From: Bdellovibrio sp. CG22_combo_CG10-13_8_21_14_all_39_27
Lineage (GTDB): Bacteria > Bdellovibrionota > Bacteriovoracia > Bacteriovoracales > Bacteriovoracaceae
DNA length: 64,000 nucleotides
Direction of reading: 5' to 3'
NCBI GenBank assembly: GCA_002786715.1
Contig: PCTW01000016.1
Coordinates: forward strand, 35,976-99,975
Positions 24,077 to 33,560 of this stretch are shown one piece after another (within the stretch, counting starts at the first letter, position 1; every line of letters starts with the position of its first letter). The notes beneath the pieces were generated by a model. The model had not been told where the DNA came from and did not search any database. It saw only the letters and a program-made list of their open reading frames with translations. The position numbers and the translations under genes are program-made.

Positions 24077-25258
24077 TTAGAGAAATTGGGCCGTGACTCC
24101 CCAGATGGTTCTAAACTCAGTATCCTTTCTCACAAGAGGTGAGGCCGAAACATTTTTGCCGTACCATTTTTCACCTACCGCCATAACCCATTTATAGCGC
24201 CCCATTTTTAAATATCCCTTGATCATTATTTCCATGTTTTGAGTTGCTTTAGCGTTATACTCACGTCCAACAACATTCACTTCATTGGGAGCCACTCCGT
24301 AATAGTAGTTCATATATTCATCGTCCCACCATTGGACGAACATATGGGGGGCAAGAGTGAAATAGCGATTGAGATTGTATTCATGCTCAAGTTGAATTTT
24401 AAAAATTTCACCATGTGAGATTCCTTGAATATCTTTAAACCAAAAAAAAGTGAGATCCCAAGTTTTTAAAATCCAGCCTGAAAAAAGTGATCGCTCCCTC
24501 TCACTTAGTCCATCAGCATCATAGGGCTCACCATCAATGATAGTGGTAAAGAGAAGGGCGTAGTTTTTAAGAGGTAAAAGGACAATTCCTGCTCCATCTT
24601 TATTGATGAAAAGGGGGCCATAGCGAATGAGGAAAAGGGGAAGGGGTTCGTGAACAGTAAGACCCTGGCGAAAAGTGGTCTTATCTTTTAAGTGATTACG
24701 AGGACGAATATTTTCAGAAAGATTAAATCCAATTCCCACATGGGCTTCGTAAAAAGGAATGTATCCTTCCGCATTGTAGTAGGGGATCTCAATAAATTGG
24801 GGAACTGATTGTTGGTCGACAACTTTTACTAAGACATTTTTGAGAGTCGGGAAGGCCAAATAGTTGTGATAGTTTACAGTAATCTCTTCCAATTTATAAC
24901 GTTGGTTATTGTATTCGAGATATTTATCAATTTGACAGTTGGTGATTTCAAAATGAAATCTGAGATTTTTAACTGCCGAAATTTGAAAATCGAGAAATTC
25001 ATCGACAGAGAATAAAGTTTCTACGTTGTAGTAGATACTCTCAATAAAGGAAGGTTCTGATTCATTGCCGGTCGCGTGATCGTAAATGTCGACAGTCATT
25101 TCTGAAACATCTTTGAACTTACAATCGCGAATCTTGGCCCGATAACGAACTTTTTTGTTTGAATTGCTATGGGACACTTCAAGAAGTGTCACGAGTTGAT
25201 CTTCGGCCAGAACAATATGAGGCAGAAGTACTAATAAGAGTATTAAAGTCTTAAACAT
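24077..25258 (-). CDS. MipA/OmpV-like outer-membrane protein with N-terminal domain
   Basis: 393 residues with a signal peptide (…LPHIVLAE). The C-terminal ~230 residues (GYIPFYEAHVGIGFNL, DADGLSERERSLFSGW, YMNYYYGVAPNEV, VGEKWYGKNVSASPLV) resemble the MipA/OmpV barrel family, in which YYGV and a late SPLV segment are typical. The first ~150 residues are an extra soluble domain of unknown kind. MipA can bind lytic transglycosylase; the role here is open. It ends in an aromatic-rich strand (GVTAQFL). Confidence 0.7.
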   Translation of the reverse strand: MFKTLILLLVLLPHIVLAEDQLVTLLEVSHSNSNKKVRYRAKIRDCKFKDVSEMTVDIYDHATGNESEPSFIESIYYNVETLFSVDEFLDFQISAVKNLRFHFEITNCQIDKYLEYNNQRYKLEEITVNYHNYLAFPTLKNVLVKVVDQQSVPQFIEIPYYNAEGYIPFYEAHVGIGFNLSENIRPRNHLKDKTTFRQGLTVHEPLPLFLIRYGPLFINKDGAGIVLLPLKNYALLFTTIIDGEPYDADGLSERERSLFSGWILKTWDLTFFWFKDIQGISHGEIFKIQLEHEYNLNRYFTLAPHMFVQWWDDEYMNYYYGVAPNEVNVVGREYNAKATQNMEIMIKGYLKMGRYKWVMAVGEKWYGKNVSASPLVRKDTEFRTIWGVTAQFL

Positions 25259-25412
25259 GGGGCCACACTCTAGCCCATTAGATATGGATATTCCATGATT
25301 TCTGAGCTTCTTCCTTTTATTTTCTTAAATTATTTCAAGAGCTTATAATCCCGCGTTCTTCACTTAAGTAAAATCCCGACTTTACCGATAGGATATTGAA
25401 GTGGAGGGCCAT

Positions 25413-25871
25413 ATGAGGCTGAAAATATTTTGGACGTTTCAATTTTTACTGTGCTTAGGTTTGACCATTAATGGGGTTAAGGCCTTAGATCAGGAGGAAA
25501 TCATGAAGCCACAGAAGTACGATCATCCGATCAGAGAGGTCTCCGTTATCGCTTCTGATGAAGGTTTTTATCCGGAACGAATTACTGGCTATGTTGGCGA
25601 AAAGATGAGGTTTTTCATTACTTCTTCCACCCAGCAGCCAAGTTGTTTCTTTCTTCAAGATAAGAAGATTTTTTTAAGTGCCGAAAAGGGTCAAGTTCAT
25701 AGCGCTGAAGCCTATTTTGAAAAAGAGGGCATCTATGAATTTTATTGTCCGACAGGAAAAATTAAAGGTCGTCTTTCAGTGATTGAGCGACCTGACGATA
25801 AGAAGAAGAGAGAAATCGCTTCAGAACAAGCGAGAAGCAAGGTGCGCGTGTGGCGACCTCGTGATGAGTAA
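25413..25871 (+). CDS. exported cupredoxin-fold protein
   Basis: 152 residues from the ATG at 25413 (GGAGG 7 bases upstream; an earlier in-frame GTG is less likely). A signal peptide is followed by a cupredoxin-like domain (~40-130: VIASDEGFYPERITGYVGEKMRFFITSS and EGIYEFYCPTGKIKGRLSV). Cu-binding cupredoxins usually have CPxH or CxxHxxM here; this protein has the Cys but lacks the following His/Met, so copper binding is doubtful. A charged tail follows. The CpaF-type gene begins 18 bases downstream. Confidence 0.7.
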   Translation: MRLKIFWTFQFLLCLGLTINGVKALDQEEIMKPQKYDHPIREVSVIASDEGFYPERITGYVGEKMRFFITSSTQQPSCFFLQDKKIFLSAEKGQVHSAEAYFEKEGIYEFYCPTGKIKGRLSVIERPDDKKKREIASEQARSKVRVWRPRDE

Positions 25872-25889
25872 GCTAAGGAGCTTTTAAAA

Positions 25890-27020
25890 GTGTCGATATT
25901 TTCAGATGCCATTGAGTCCCTCTTAAGTCCGATCGGTGATCTACTGAGAGATCCGTCCGTGACAGAAGTCATGATCAACGGGCCATCGGAAATCTTTGTC
26001 GAAAGAAAAGGTCTCGTTTACAAAACAGAAAATAAGTTTCCCAGTGATGATGCTTTATTATCAGCAATGAGAGCGATTGCTCAATCAGTTGGTCGTGTGA
26101 TTGATAACGATAATCCTCGCCTGGATGCTCGTCTTCCTGACGGTTCTCGTATTCACGTTGTGCTTCCTCCTATGGCGAAGAATGGAACAACGGTGGCCAT
26201 CAGAAAATTCTCAAAAGAAAAGTTAACTTTAAATGATATGATTGGTTTTGGATCAATTTCAAAAACCGCTGCGCGTTTTCTCGATATTTGTATTTTCCTC
26301 GGCAAGAATCTTATTGTCTCAGGTGGTACAGGTTCAGGAAAGACGACGATGTTGAACGTTTTAGGTTCTCGAATTCCCAAAACTCAGCGCTTGATCATCA
26401 TCGAAGATGCTTCGGAACTTCAAGTAAAAGCAGAGCACGTAGTGCAATTTGAAACGCGAAAAGCTGACCCCACCAGAGGCACAACTGAAGTGACGATTCG
26501 CGATCTGGTGATTTCTTCGATGAGATTGCGTCCCGATCGTATTATCGTAGGGGAAGTGAGAGGGGAAGAAGCACTCGACCTTATTCAAGTGATGAACACC
26601 GGTCACGACGGTTCGATGGGAACTGTTCACGCCAACAATCCAGTGGATGCCTGTACTCGTTTAGAGACATTATGCTTGATGGGAGATACTAAAATTCCAC
26701 CCGATGCTGTTCGAAAGATGGTGGGCTCAGCGATGCAAATTGTCGTTCAATGCTCTCGTTATCATGACGGGGGGAGAAGAACTTCGCATATTTCAGAAAT
26801 TATCGGACTCGACGTTCATGGCAATTATGTTGCTCGTGATATTTTTCGTTGGGTGCAAACAGGCAAAGACCCAGAAACAGGGAAGTACATTGGTGAAATG
26901 ATTCCTTGTGGCTATGTTCCCACATTCTTTGAGGATATAATGGTTAACAAGCTGCCTTTTCCCAAGTCTCAATTCATACCACCTGAGTGGTATATCAAAA
27001 TGAAGAAAGAGGCCGCTTAA
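25890..27020 (+). CDS. CpaF/TadA-type secretion ATPase
   Basis: 376 residues. N-terminal region with EVMINGPSEIFVERKG, Walker A GGTGSGKTT (145-153), Asp box (IIIEDASELQ), Walker B region (RLRPDRIIVGEVRGEEALD) and His box (GHDGSMGTVHANNP). It belongs to the CpaF branch of type II/IV secretion ATPases that power Flp/Tad pili. No other Tad or pilus gene lies in the window, so it is an orphan or works with distant genes. GTG start with AAGGAG 9 bases upstream. The protein is shorter at its N-terminus than many CpaF proteins. Confidence 0.88.
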   Translation: MSIFSDAIESLLSPIGDLLRDPSVTEVMINGPSEIFVERKGLVYKTENKFPSDDALLSAMRAIAQSVGRVIDNDNPRLDARLPDGSRIHVVLPPMAKNGTTVAIRKFSKEKLTLNDMIGFGSISKTAARFLDICIFLGKNLIVSGGTGSGKTTMLNVLGSRIPKTQRLIIIEDASELQVKAEHVVQFETRKADPTRGTTEVTIRDLVISSMRLRPDRIIVGEVRGEEALDLIQVMNTGHDGSMGTVHANNPVDACTRLETLCLMGDTKIPPDAVRKMVGSAMQIVVQCSRYHDGGRRTSHISEIIGLDVHGNYVARDIFRWVQTGKDPETGKYIGEMIPCGYVPTFFEDIMVNKLPFPKSQFIPPEWYIKMKKEAA

Positions 27021-27032
27021 TCAGGAGCGGTT

Positions 27033-27158
27033 GTGATCGAATTTGAGAATGATAAGAAAAAACAATTGTACAAAAGATGGGTTCCGATAGTTGTAGCCTG
27101 TATTCTTTTTGCCATTTTTTATTACGTGAGTGACCAGCAATTAAGTTTGCCCAAATAA
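27033..27158 (+). CDS. small membrane protein downstream of the CpaF-type ATPase
   Basis: 41 codons, GTG start with AGGAG 5 bases upstream, 12 bases after the ATPase stop. A charged N-terminus (IEFENDKKKQLYKRW) precedes one transmembrane helix (VPIVVACILFAIFYYV) and a short tail. The ribosome binding site, tight spacing and clean single-pass topology argue for a real gene. Its last 18 bases overlap the convergent acyl-CoA dehydrogenase gene. Function unknown; it may anchor or partner the ATPase. Confidence 0.5.
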   Translation: MIEFENDKKKQLYKRWVPIVVACILFAIFYYVSDQQLSLPK

Positions 27159-28832
27159 GTAAGATTTTTCTGCATTTAGATCGACTACACGTTCAAGTTC
27201 AGAGCGGTTCAATTCATTAATAAACCTTTTTACACTATATAAATTTTTGAACGTGAGATTTCTGTCAGTATGCTTAAGCATTAAAGTCGCACAAGTAATA
27301 TCGCCAATCCTGAAGCTTAAGGCGCGCATTTTTGACTCCAAAATCTCAGGAGATGATTGAGTATGGGCTGTGGCGAACTCTACTGTTTGTTTTAAAAGTG
27401 ACATAATTTCTGTCGTCATATCTTTTAATTCAGAAGATTTTATTTCTTGGAGAGAGCGGGTTATATCCTGTGCCCAAGGAGAAAAGGCATTTTCTTTGCT
27501 CATCGCTCTAAGAACATCAAGAGATAGCACATTGGTCGTTCCTTCCCAAATTGTAAAAACTTGGGCGTCTCTCAACCACATGGGAAGTCCGGTGTCTTCT
27601 ATATATCCCGCTCCTCCAAAAGATTCGATCATTTCAGAACAATGTCCCATGAAATTTTTGGCAGTGTAGAGTTTTGCAATTGGAGTGAGTAGTCTAAGAA
27701 TTGAGGAAGCATTCTCTCTTATCTTTTGCTCTTTTGAGCATTCTTCTTGTCCTAAAAGTGAGGCTACGAAACTCACGAGATGGAAACTGGCTTCAAAGTG
27801 AATTCGGGATTTGGTGAGAATTTGTAAGTGCAGGGGATGGTCTTTTAAATGCTTTTTAAAGGCCATTCGCTTTGTCGAATAATCGAGAGACAGATCGAGC
27901 AGCCTCTTCCAAGCTCCGACTGTTGTTGTGGCATTATAAATACGAGTGATATTGAAAAGAGTTGCGATTGTTTTTACACCAGCTCCAATTTCTCCAATTA
28001 AAGTTGCTTTAGTATTCTTGAGTTGGAGCTCTGCAGTTGGTAGCGCCTTTGTTCCCAATTTATCTTTGAGTCTTAAAATTTCAATCCCATTAAGTTTTTC
28101 ATTGTCATCTCTAAGCTCTAAATAAAAAAGCGAAAGTCCTCTTGAACCAGCTACTGAATTTCCGCTATCGTCAATTATTCGGGCCAGAGTCATCGCCATT
28201 TGCGATGTTGTGGCTGAAGTGAACCACTTTACTCCATTGAGAAGGTAATGATCTCCCTTTTTTAGTGCAGTGGTTTCTGTGTTTGAAATATCTGAACCGC
28301 CACTTCTTTCTGTCATCCATTGACCTGACGTCCAGAATTTTTTGGGATCACGAGAGATAATATTTTGGTAGGCTTGGGACTTTTGTTCCTTGGAACCAAA
28401 GTTCTCAAGTAGTTTGGCAGCTCCATCAGTCATCGCTAAGGGACAGGTATAATAAGCGCTACTTGGATGATAAAGATAGAGTTTGGCGAATTGATAAAGT
28501 CGAGAGAGCTCTCCAAACTTTCTTTCATATCCAATAGCGACGATTCCTTCTTCACTGCTCACTTTATCAAGTTGTTTCCAGCCTGGGGCCACTTCTATTT
28601 CATCAATTCGATTCCCCCAGGCATCAAATGGAATTAAACGAGGTGGATGTTGATGACAGTCTTGGGCATAACTTTCAATTTCATTTTCTATGCGCGATTC
28701 AAATTTTTTGAGATCTTCATCGATTATCGAAAATTGTTCTTGCGAGAAACGACTCTTTAAAATTTCTTTTAAGAGAGTGTCCGTTGAGTAAGCTCGCGAT
28801 GTTTTTGGTGGGGTTTGAATGAATCCGTTCAT
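27141..28832 (-). CDS. acyl-CoA dehydrogenase (AidB/ACAD-type)
   Basis: 563 residues, longer than ordinary ~380-residue acyl-CoA dehydrogenases and close to the AidB length class. FAD/substrate motifs: MTERSGGSDISNTETTA, YLLNGVKWFTSA, ESFGGAGYIEDTGLPMWLRDAQVFTIWEGTTNVLSLD. It oxidises an acyl-CoA at the alpha-beta bond with FAD, or, if AidB-like, has an uncertain role in alkylation stress. Single gene on the minus strand with a long C-terminal helical region after residue ~440. Confidence 0.85.
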   Translation of the reverse strand: MNGFIQTPPKTSRAYSTDTLLKEILKSRFSQEQFSIIDEDLKKFESRIENEIESYAQDCHQHPPRLIPFDAWGNRIDEIEVAPGWKQLDKVSSEEGIVAIGYERKFGELSRLYQFAKLYLYHPSSAYYTCPLAMTDGAAKLLENFGSKEQKSQAYQNIISRDPKKFWTSGQWMTERSGGSDISNTETTALKKGDHYLLNGVKWFTSATTSQMAMTLARIIDDSGNSVAGSRGLSLFYLELRDDNEKLNGIEILRLKDKLGTKALPTAELQLKNTKATLIGEIGAGVKTIATLFNITRIYNATTTVGAWKRLLDLSLDYSTKRMAFKKHLKDHPLHLQILTKSRIHFEASFHLVSFVASLLGQEECSKEQKIRENASSILRLLTPIAKLYTAKNFMGHCSEMIESFGGAGYIEDTGLPMWLRDAQVFTIWEGTTNVLSLDVLRAMSKENAFSPWAQDITRSLQEIKSSELKDMTTEIMSLLKQTVEFATAHTQSSPEILESKMRALSFRIGDITCATLMLKHTDRNLTFKNLYSVKRFINELNRSELERVVDLNAEKSYLFGQT

Positions 28833-28978
28833 GTCCCTTCCTTGTCGAGTGGTGACTAAATGACACTATATTAGCATTATTTTATGCGTGCGCACTGCGA
28901 TAATTAAAGCAAATAGAATCTTCACTTTACGATCACTGTTACATTCTGATACCGAGAGTCAACTTCTTAGGAGATATT

Positions 28979-30100
28979 ATGCGCACTTTCTTAGTATTCG
29001 CCATTTTGGCATTCTCTTTTTCTTTTAATGCATTCGCTTTAAATGCTGAAGTAAAAGGGTTTCTTGCTCTTGATCTCCTGAGAGTTTCAAAAGTAAAAAA
29101 TCGTTCACAATCTGTCGAAACAGGTATTGGTGTTCTTGATCTTAAAATTTATGGGAATCAAGATAATATTTTTGCTCGTTTCAAATTGGATCTTGATGAT
29201 TCAAAATTAGGTGAGCCCTATAATATCTTTGAAGAAGCGACGGCCACATATCGTTTCCGCGACAATATGATGATTACCGCAGGTAAAGGCGTCGTTCCTT
29301 TTCATCGTCTTCATTGGGGAGTGATTGAAAACACTTATATCGATGGTGGGTCAGTGATTGGTACAGAAAACTCTTGGCGCGATGTTGATCAGAAAATCAT
29401 TTTATCATTTCGCCTTGGTGAGTTTAAATCGGGCTGGATTAACCACACAACATTTTGGGGAGAGTCAAAAGCCGTTTCTCGTGATCGCGATGGCGCCCTA
29501 ACATATGACTCAAATGATGCGCTCACATTTACCAATGCTAAAACTTTTAAAACCGATGAAGAACGTGGATTTGCTAATAAGTTAGAATTCTTTCCTAACA
29601 ACGCCCTTTCGCTTTCAGTGGGGGCCATTTATTACAAGGCCGATATTGCTCCTGATCAAAGTTATGCTTTCGATACCGGTGCTAAATATCGAACTTCAGA
29701 ATGGGAATTGTGGACTGAATATATGTATGGTGTAAAAACCACAAACGCTTCTGATAAGTATGCGACGAGAGAAAAAGCTGAACATTTTTTACAGTTCGGA
29801 GCCGAGAAAACAGTAAATCAATTAATCAATGTTTTGGTTGATATTGAAGGAATAATGGTTAAGGATCTTCGACACTCTGATCGTGGACCGACAGGTAAGT
29901 TGCGCTTCAATGACGGGAAAACTTATAAAACCAATAACGCCAAAATTGAATCAGGTGTTAAGTTTAAAATAAGCAAGGCCGCTTTTGTAACGGTTGGTGC
30001 ACTATTTGAAAAACAATGGCAAAAGATTGATGAGGTCGATAGCTCTAAAAGCCCACTTCATGCTTATGAGTTTGCAACAAAGCTATCTTTTTGGTTTTAG
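28979..30100 (+). CDS. porin-like outer-membrane protein
   Basis: 373 residues with signal peptide (…FNAFA). Alternating strands with aromatic girdle residues and a C-terminus LSFWF mark an outer-membrane barrel. It resembles phosphate-porin or carbohydrate-porin-like proteins in general layout, but no selectivity motif was recognised. AGGAGA precedes the ATG. Its end overlaps the convergent gene by 4 bases; no terminator hairpin is evident. Confidence 0.75.
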   Translation: MRTFLVFAILAFSFSFNAFALNAEVKGFLALDLLRVSKVKNRSQSVETGIGVLDLKIYGNQDNIFARFKLDLDDSKLGEPYNIFEEATATYRFRDNMMITAGKGVVPFHRLHWGVIENTYIDGGSVIGTENSWRDVDQKIILSFRLGEFKSGWINHTTFWGESKAVSRDRDGALTYDSNDALTFTNAKTFKTDEERGFANKLEFFPNNALSLSVGAIYYKADIAPDQSYAFDTGAKYRTSEWELWTEYMYGVKTTNASDKYATREKAEHFLQFGAEKTVNQLINVLVDIEGIMVKDLRHSDRGPTGKLRFNDGKTYKTNNAKIESGVKFKISKAAFVTVGALFEKQWQKIDEVDSSKSPLHAYEFATKLSFWF

Positions 30101-31602
30101 TTGCGCTCAACAACCCAGTCGAAGGCTTCTCCGCCTTGCATACGATCGTAGCCATCTTTGTTGATTTCGATCATATTGTCATAACGTGAAAGGTCTTGTT
30201 CGCGATATTTCTTGATTCCTTTTTCGATCTCTTTTTGCTTCAAATGACTATCTATTTTCTTTTGGCATTCATAAGTTTTTAGATCACAAACCTTTGCTGA
30301 GACGATCGCTTTTTCAGTTAGGCCAATCTTCATGACTTCAAACTTTAATACGGCAGAGGAGAGATCTTCTAAAGAAGACTCAAGAGAATTAAAAGCTTCG
30401 CTTTTTTGTGACTTAAATGATCTTACGATAAGATCTTGAACAAGATACTGCTGCTCTTTTTCACCTTTGTAGTATTCTTCCTGAGTTACTTCATTGGCGG
30501 CATCTGAAATTCTCTTATCTAATTCTGATAGAAATGAGTTCACTTGATTTTTGTCTGAAGTGTCTTTTAGTTTCAATGCAAGATCATAGATTTTGGATAA
30601 AACGAGGTCAGTATAATCACCACTGCTTCTAAGATAATTTTCTCGAGCTTCTTTGGCCTTTTCTTTTAGTTGATCATCTGTGTACTTTGTTACAAATTGC
30701 TGAGCAATTTGAGTATAGCGAGTAATGTTAGCTGTAAGAGTCTGCTTGTTAGTGCTTAACGTTTGTTCAATTTTGTCGGCCAATTGATGAGCTTCGTCCG
30801 CGTTGATTTTAGCGATCTCACTCAGAGACATATCGGAAATTGATAGTGAGTCTAAGGATTCCAACGTTACTCTTAGCTCTGGATTATCTTGAATAATTTT
30901 AAGCAATGAAGCTTTATCCATTCTCTTATTGTTGAGTTTTTGATTGACCAAAGCTTCATTAGACTTTCCAAAGTCCCACATGTCGGTCGGTCTAACATAG
31001 ACTTCATATCCTCTTGTTGCTTTGAAAAATTCATGTTTCTGTATTTCCTTGATTCTCATGCTTTCTTTGAGGCGAGCTTTTTGAGCATTGAACCAACTAA
31101 AATAGACGTCAGTATTAGATTCCGAGGCTTTATGAGGATAACCATTCTTTTTAAGTTCTGCTCCGAAGAGATCGCGGGCCTTAACTATACCTAATCTCTG
31201 ATCGAGATACTTGCGACAAGCATCGGTTTCAATTTTTTGAGTAGCATCAAAGTAAGCTGTTTCCGTGATTCTGAATGCTGGTGTTTTTCCAGATGATTTA
31301 CGGTCGCGAATTGCATCTTTTTCTACTATCTTAAAGTAGGTCCATTGACGTAAGCCAGAATCAAACATTGGAGATAGGGCTTGTTTGCGTAGCTCTTGAT
31401 ACTTATCAAAGTCTTTTCCAGCTTTTTCAAACAGAGCTACTTTTTGAGAGTCTGTCATTCGCGTTGTTTCTAGAAAATCATAGATGTCGATATTTGTTGC
31501 GATACTATCAATTACTTTTGAACTGACCCAAACGATTGGACCTGCGGCCATCACTGAGCTTGAAAGTAAAACCGACGATAATGCAATTTTTAATATTTTC
31601 AT
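30097..31602 (-). CDS. exported helical protein of unknown function
   Basis: 501 residues with signal peptide (…SSSVMAAG). The mature protein is mostly charged helix with long stretches rich in Lys, Glu, Asp and Ser and probable coiled coils at ~225-400. One Cys pair near residues 430-445 (VCDLKTYEC). No family recognised. It lies 13 bases behind the barrel gene at 31616-32659, and the two are probably one operon, so it may be a periplasmic partner of that barrel. Confidence 0.65.
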   Translation of the reverse strand: MKILKIALSSVLLSSSVMAAGPIVWVSSKVIDSIATNIDIYDFLETTRMTDSQKVALFEKAGKDFDKYQELRKQALSPMFDSGLRQWTYFKIVEKDAIRDRKSSGKTPAFRITETAYFDATQKIETDACRKYLDQRLGIVKARDLFGAELKKNGYPHKASESNTDVYFSWFNAQKARLKESMRIKEIQKHEFFKATRGYEVYVRPTDMWDFGKSNEALVNQKLNNKRMDKASLLKIIQDNPELRVTLESLDSLSISDMSLSEIAKINADEAHQLADKIEQTLSTNKQTLTANITRYTQIAQQFVTKYTDDQLKEKAKEARENYLRSSGDYTDLVLSKIYDLALKLKDTSDKNQVNSFLSELDKRISDAANEVTQEEYYKGEKEQQYLVQDLIVRSFKSQKSEAFNSLESSLEDLSSAVLKFEVMKIGLTEKAIVSAKVCDLKTYECQKKIDSHLKQKEIEKGIKKYREQDLSRYDNMIEINKDGYDRMQGGEAFDWVVERN

Positions 31603-31615
31603 CTACAAACCTTTC

Positions 31616-32659
31616 TTATTTTTTGTCATCGAAGAGATAGTTTTCGTTACGATTGCTTCCAGATGTTCCAAAAGCATAAGTCACGTTGACACCAAAAACG
31701 ATATCGTCCTTTCTTTCAACATAATTGTTGTAGCGAACTTCTGCGCCGACAGTAATATTAGAAGTAAGGGCAGTCTTCACACCAAGTGCAATTTGGGAAA
31801 CTTCTTTTTCAACCCATGTGTACTCAACGATGACATCAGTTGTTTCATGTACTCTAATTGAGCCACCAACAGTGATGCCAAAATTTGAGTTTGGATATTC
31901 TGGATTGTTTGAGAAGTACATACCTTCAACCCAACCAACAAGCATCCCATCTTGAGTTTCGCCGATTAGGCCAATAGACGTTCTTCTTTCGTGACCCGAT
32001 TCTAAATGGGAGTTGCCCATTTCTGCATGAGATAGAGTCAATAGCCATTGATCAGTTAACATTTTACTTAAACGAACTGAAACACCATCAAGTCTACCAA
32101 TTTCAAGATCTCCGCCTTTCGTTTCAAATGCTGAAACTTCGGCCATATCAAAAATTCCAAAGAGACCTTCAGAGAGTTCTACAGTCACTCCCATGACCTC
32201 GCTGATTTCTTGCATGCTTGATAATGGGTTATTTTTAAAGATAGGCATGGTTTGTACATTTTGTCCGAAGGCCATCGGTTGTTTACCAACGATGATCGCA
32301 ACTGGTGCTCCACCAACTTGCCTGATTTCAATATAGGCTTCCTTAATAAAAGCTCCGAGATCGAAATCATCAGTTAATTCAACTTTATTATCTTTGAAAA
32401 TTTGCGCCAAATTGGCCGTGATGACGGCGCGAATTTTATCTTTAAAAGTTCCTGATAAAGTAACGTAAGAATCTCTAAGTGTTGCCACCTTTCCAGAATC
32501 TGTTCCGTACATGCCTGAGGTATTGATTTCTCCATCAACTGATACTTTAAAATCTCCGCCGAGAAGACCACGATCTTCTTGCGAAAAAGCAGGAAGACTG
32601 ATTAAAGTCGACAGCAAAAGGGCAATTGGTAGTACGGTTTTCACGATAAACTCCTTCAA
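31616..32659 (-). CDS. porin-like outer-membrane protein
   Basis: 347 residues with a signal peptide ending PAFSQE. GDFKVSVDGEINTSGMYG, EAYIEIRQVGGAPVAIIVGKQPMAFGQ and repeated amphipathic strands resemble phosphate-selective-porin-type barrels. The protein does not end in an aromatic strand but in a hydrophilic tail (NRNENYLFDDKK) after the last strand VTYAFG. AAGGAG precedes the ATG. First gene of a two-gene unit with the helical exported protein. Confidence 0.7.
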   Translation of the reverse strand: MKEFIVKTVLPIALLLSTLISLPAFSQEDRGLLGGDFKVSVDGEINTSGMYGTDSGKVATLRDSYVTLSGTFKDKIRAVITANLAQIFKDNKVELTDDFDLGAFIKEAYIEIRQVGGAPVAIIVGKQPMAFGQNVQTMPIFKNNPLSSMQEISEVMGVTVELSEGLFGIFDMAEVSAFETKGGDLEIGRLDGVSVRLSKMLTDQWLLTLSHAEMGNSHLESGHERRTSIGLIGETQDGMLVGWVEGMYFSNNPEYPNSNFGITVGGSIRVHETTDVIVEYTWVEKEVSQIALGVKTALTSNITVGAEVRYNNYVERKDDIVFGVNVTYAFGTSGSNRNENYLFDDKK

Positions 32660-32812
32660 ATAAGGGGGTGCATATTTGGCTTATTCTATCGGGTTTATTT
32701 ATTCTTTTGGGTGAGCTTGGTAATTTTTATGGGGGTGTTGTTTTTTAGACAAACATCTAAGTGCTTGAAATTAATGGTTGCCAAGGGCGTTTTTCTTTAT
32801 CATTATGTCATC

Positions 32813-33484
32813 ATGAAAACCATTGTCCCTCAAATGACCAAGAAAGAGCGTGCTCAATTCATTTCGAAACGTCTTGAAGAACTCTACCCTGAAACCCCCA
32901 TTCCTTTAGATCATAAGGATGCCTATACATTATTAATCGCCGTACTTTTGTCGGCCCAATGTACTGATGAAAGGGTTAATAAAATTACCCCAGGCTTGTT
33001 TCAATTGGCCGATAATCCCTTTGATATGGCGCTTGTATCAGTTGATGAAATAGCGGCCATTATCAAGCCATGCGGGCTATCTCCGCGAAAATCAAAAGCT
33101 ATTTCAGAGCTTTCTAAAATTTTGGTGAATGACTATAAGGGTGAAGTTCCACAAAGCTTTGAAGCTCTTGAGGCACTACCGGGTGTAGGGCATAAAACGG
33201 CTTCAGTGGTTATGTCGCAAGCTTTTGGTGTACCGGCCTTTCCTGTCGACACACATATTCATCGACTTGCTCAACGCTGGGAACTCACTAATGGTAAAAA
33301 TGTAGAGCAAACTGAAGTCGACTTAAAGAAACTTTTTCCAGAGGATCAATGGAACAAGCTTCATTTGAGAATTATATTCTATGGTAGGGAATTTTGTTCT
33401 GCACGTGGTTGCGATGGAACCATATGTGAGATCTGTAACTGTCTATTTCCCAATCGAGTGAAAGGTATAGTCACTAAAAAGTAG
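32813..33484 (+). CDS. nth: endonuclease III (DNA glycosylase/AP lyase)
   Basis: 223 residues from ATG 32813; an ATG 21 bases further on is also possible and no clear ribosome binding site decides. The helix-hairpin-helix LPGVGHKTASVV contains the catalytic Lys and the later VDTHIHRLAQR holds the catalytic Asp. It removes oxidised pyrimidines and nicks the strand. The C-terminal Cys set reads C-x4-C-x4-C-x2-C-x-C instead of the usual C-x6-C-x2-C-x5-C for the 4Fe-4S cluster, so cluster binding may be altered. Confidence 0.9.
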   Translation: MKTIVPQMTKKERAQFISKRLEELYPETPIPLDHKDAYTLLIAVLLSAQCTDERVNKITPGLFQLADNPFDMALVSVDEIAAIIKPCGLSPRKSKAISELSKILVNDYKGEVPQSFEALEALPGVGHKTASVVMSQAFGVPAFPVDTHIHRLAQRWELTNGKNVEQTEVDLKKLFPEDQWNKLHLRIIFYGREFCSARGCDGTICEICNCLFPNRVKGIVTKK

Positions 33485-33505
33485 AGCCTCCCACTCAGGT
33501 AAAAG

Positions 33506-33521
33506 CTACTCTTTTGAGTAG
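33506..33521 (+). terminator. possible weak terminator after nth
   Basis: CTACTC-TTTT-GAGTAG forms a perfect 6-bp hairpin 22 bases after the nth stop, but only a poor T-rich tail follows. Confidence 0.35.
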
Positions 33522-33560
33522 AAGTTTGAGATTTTCTCTAATTGTGCGAATCTGTTATAA

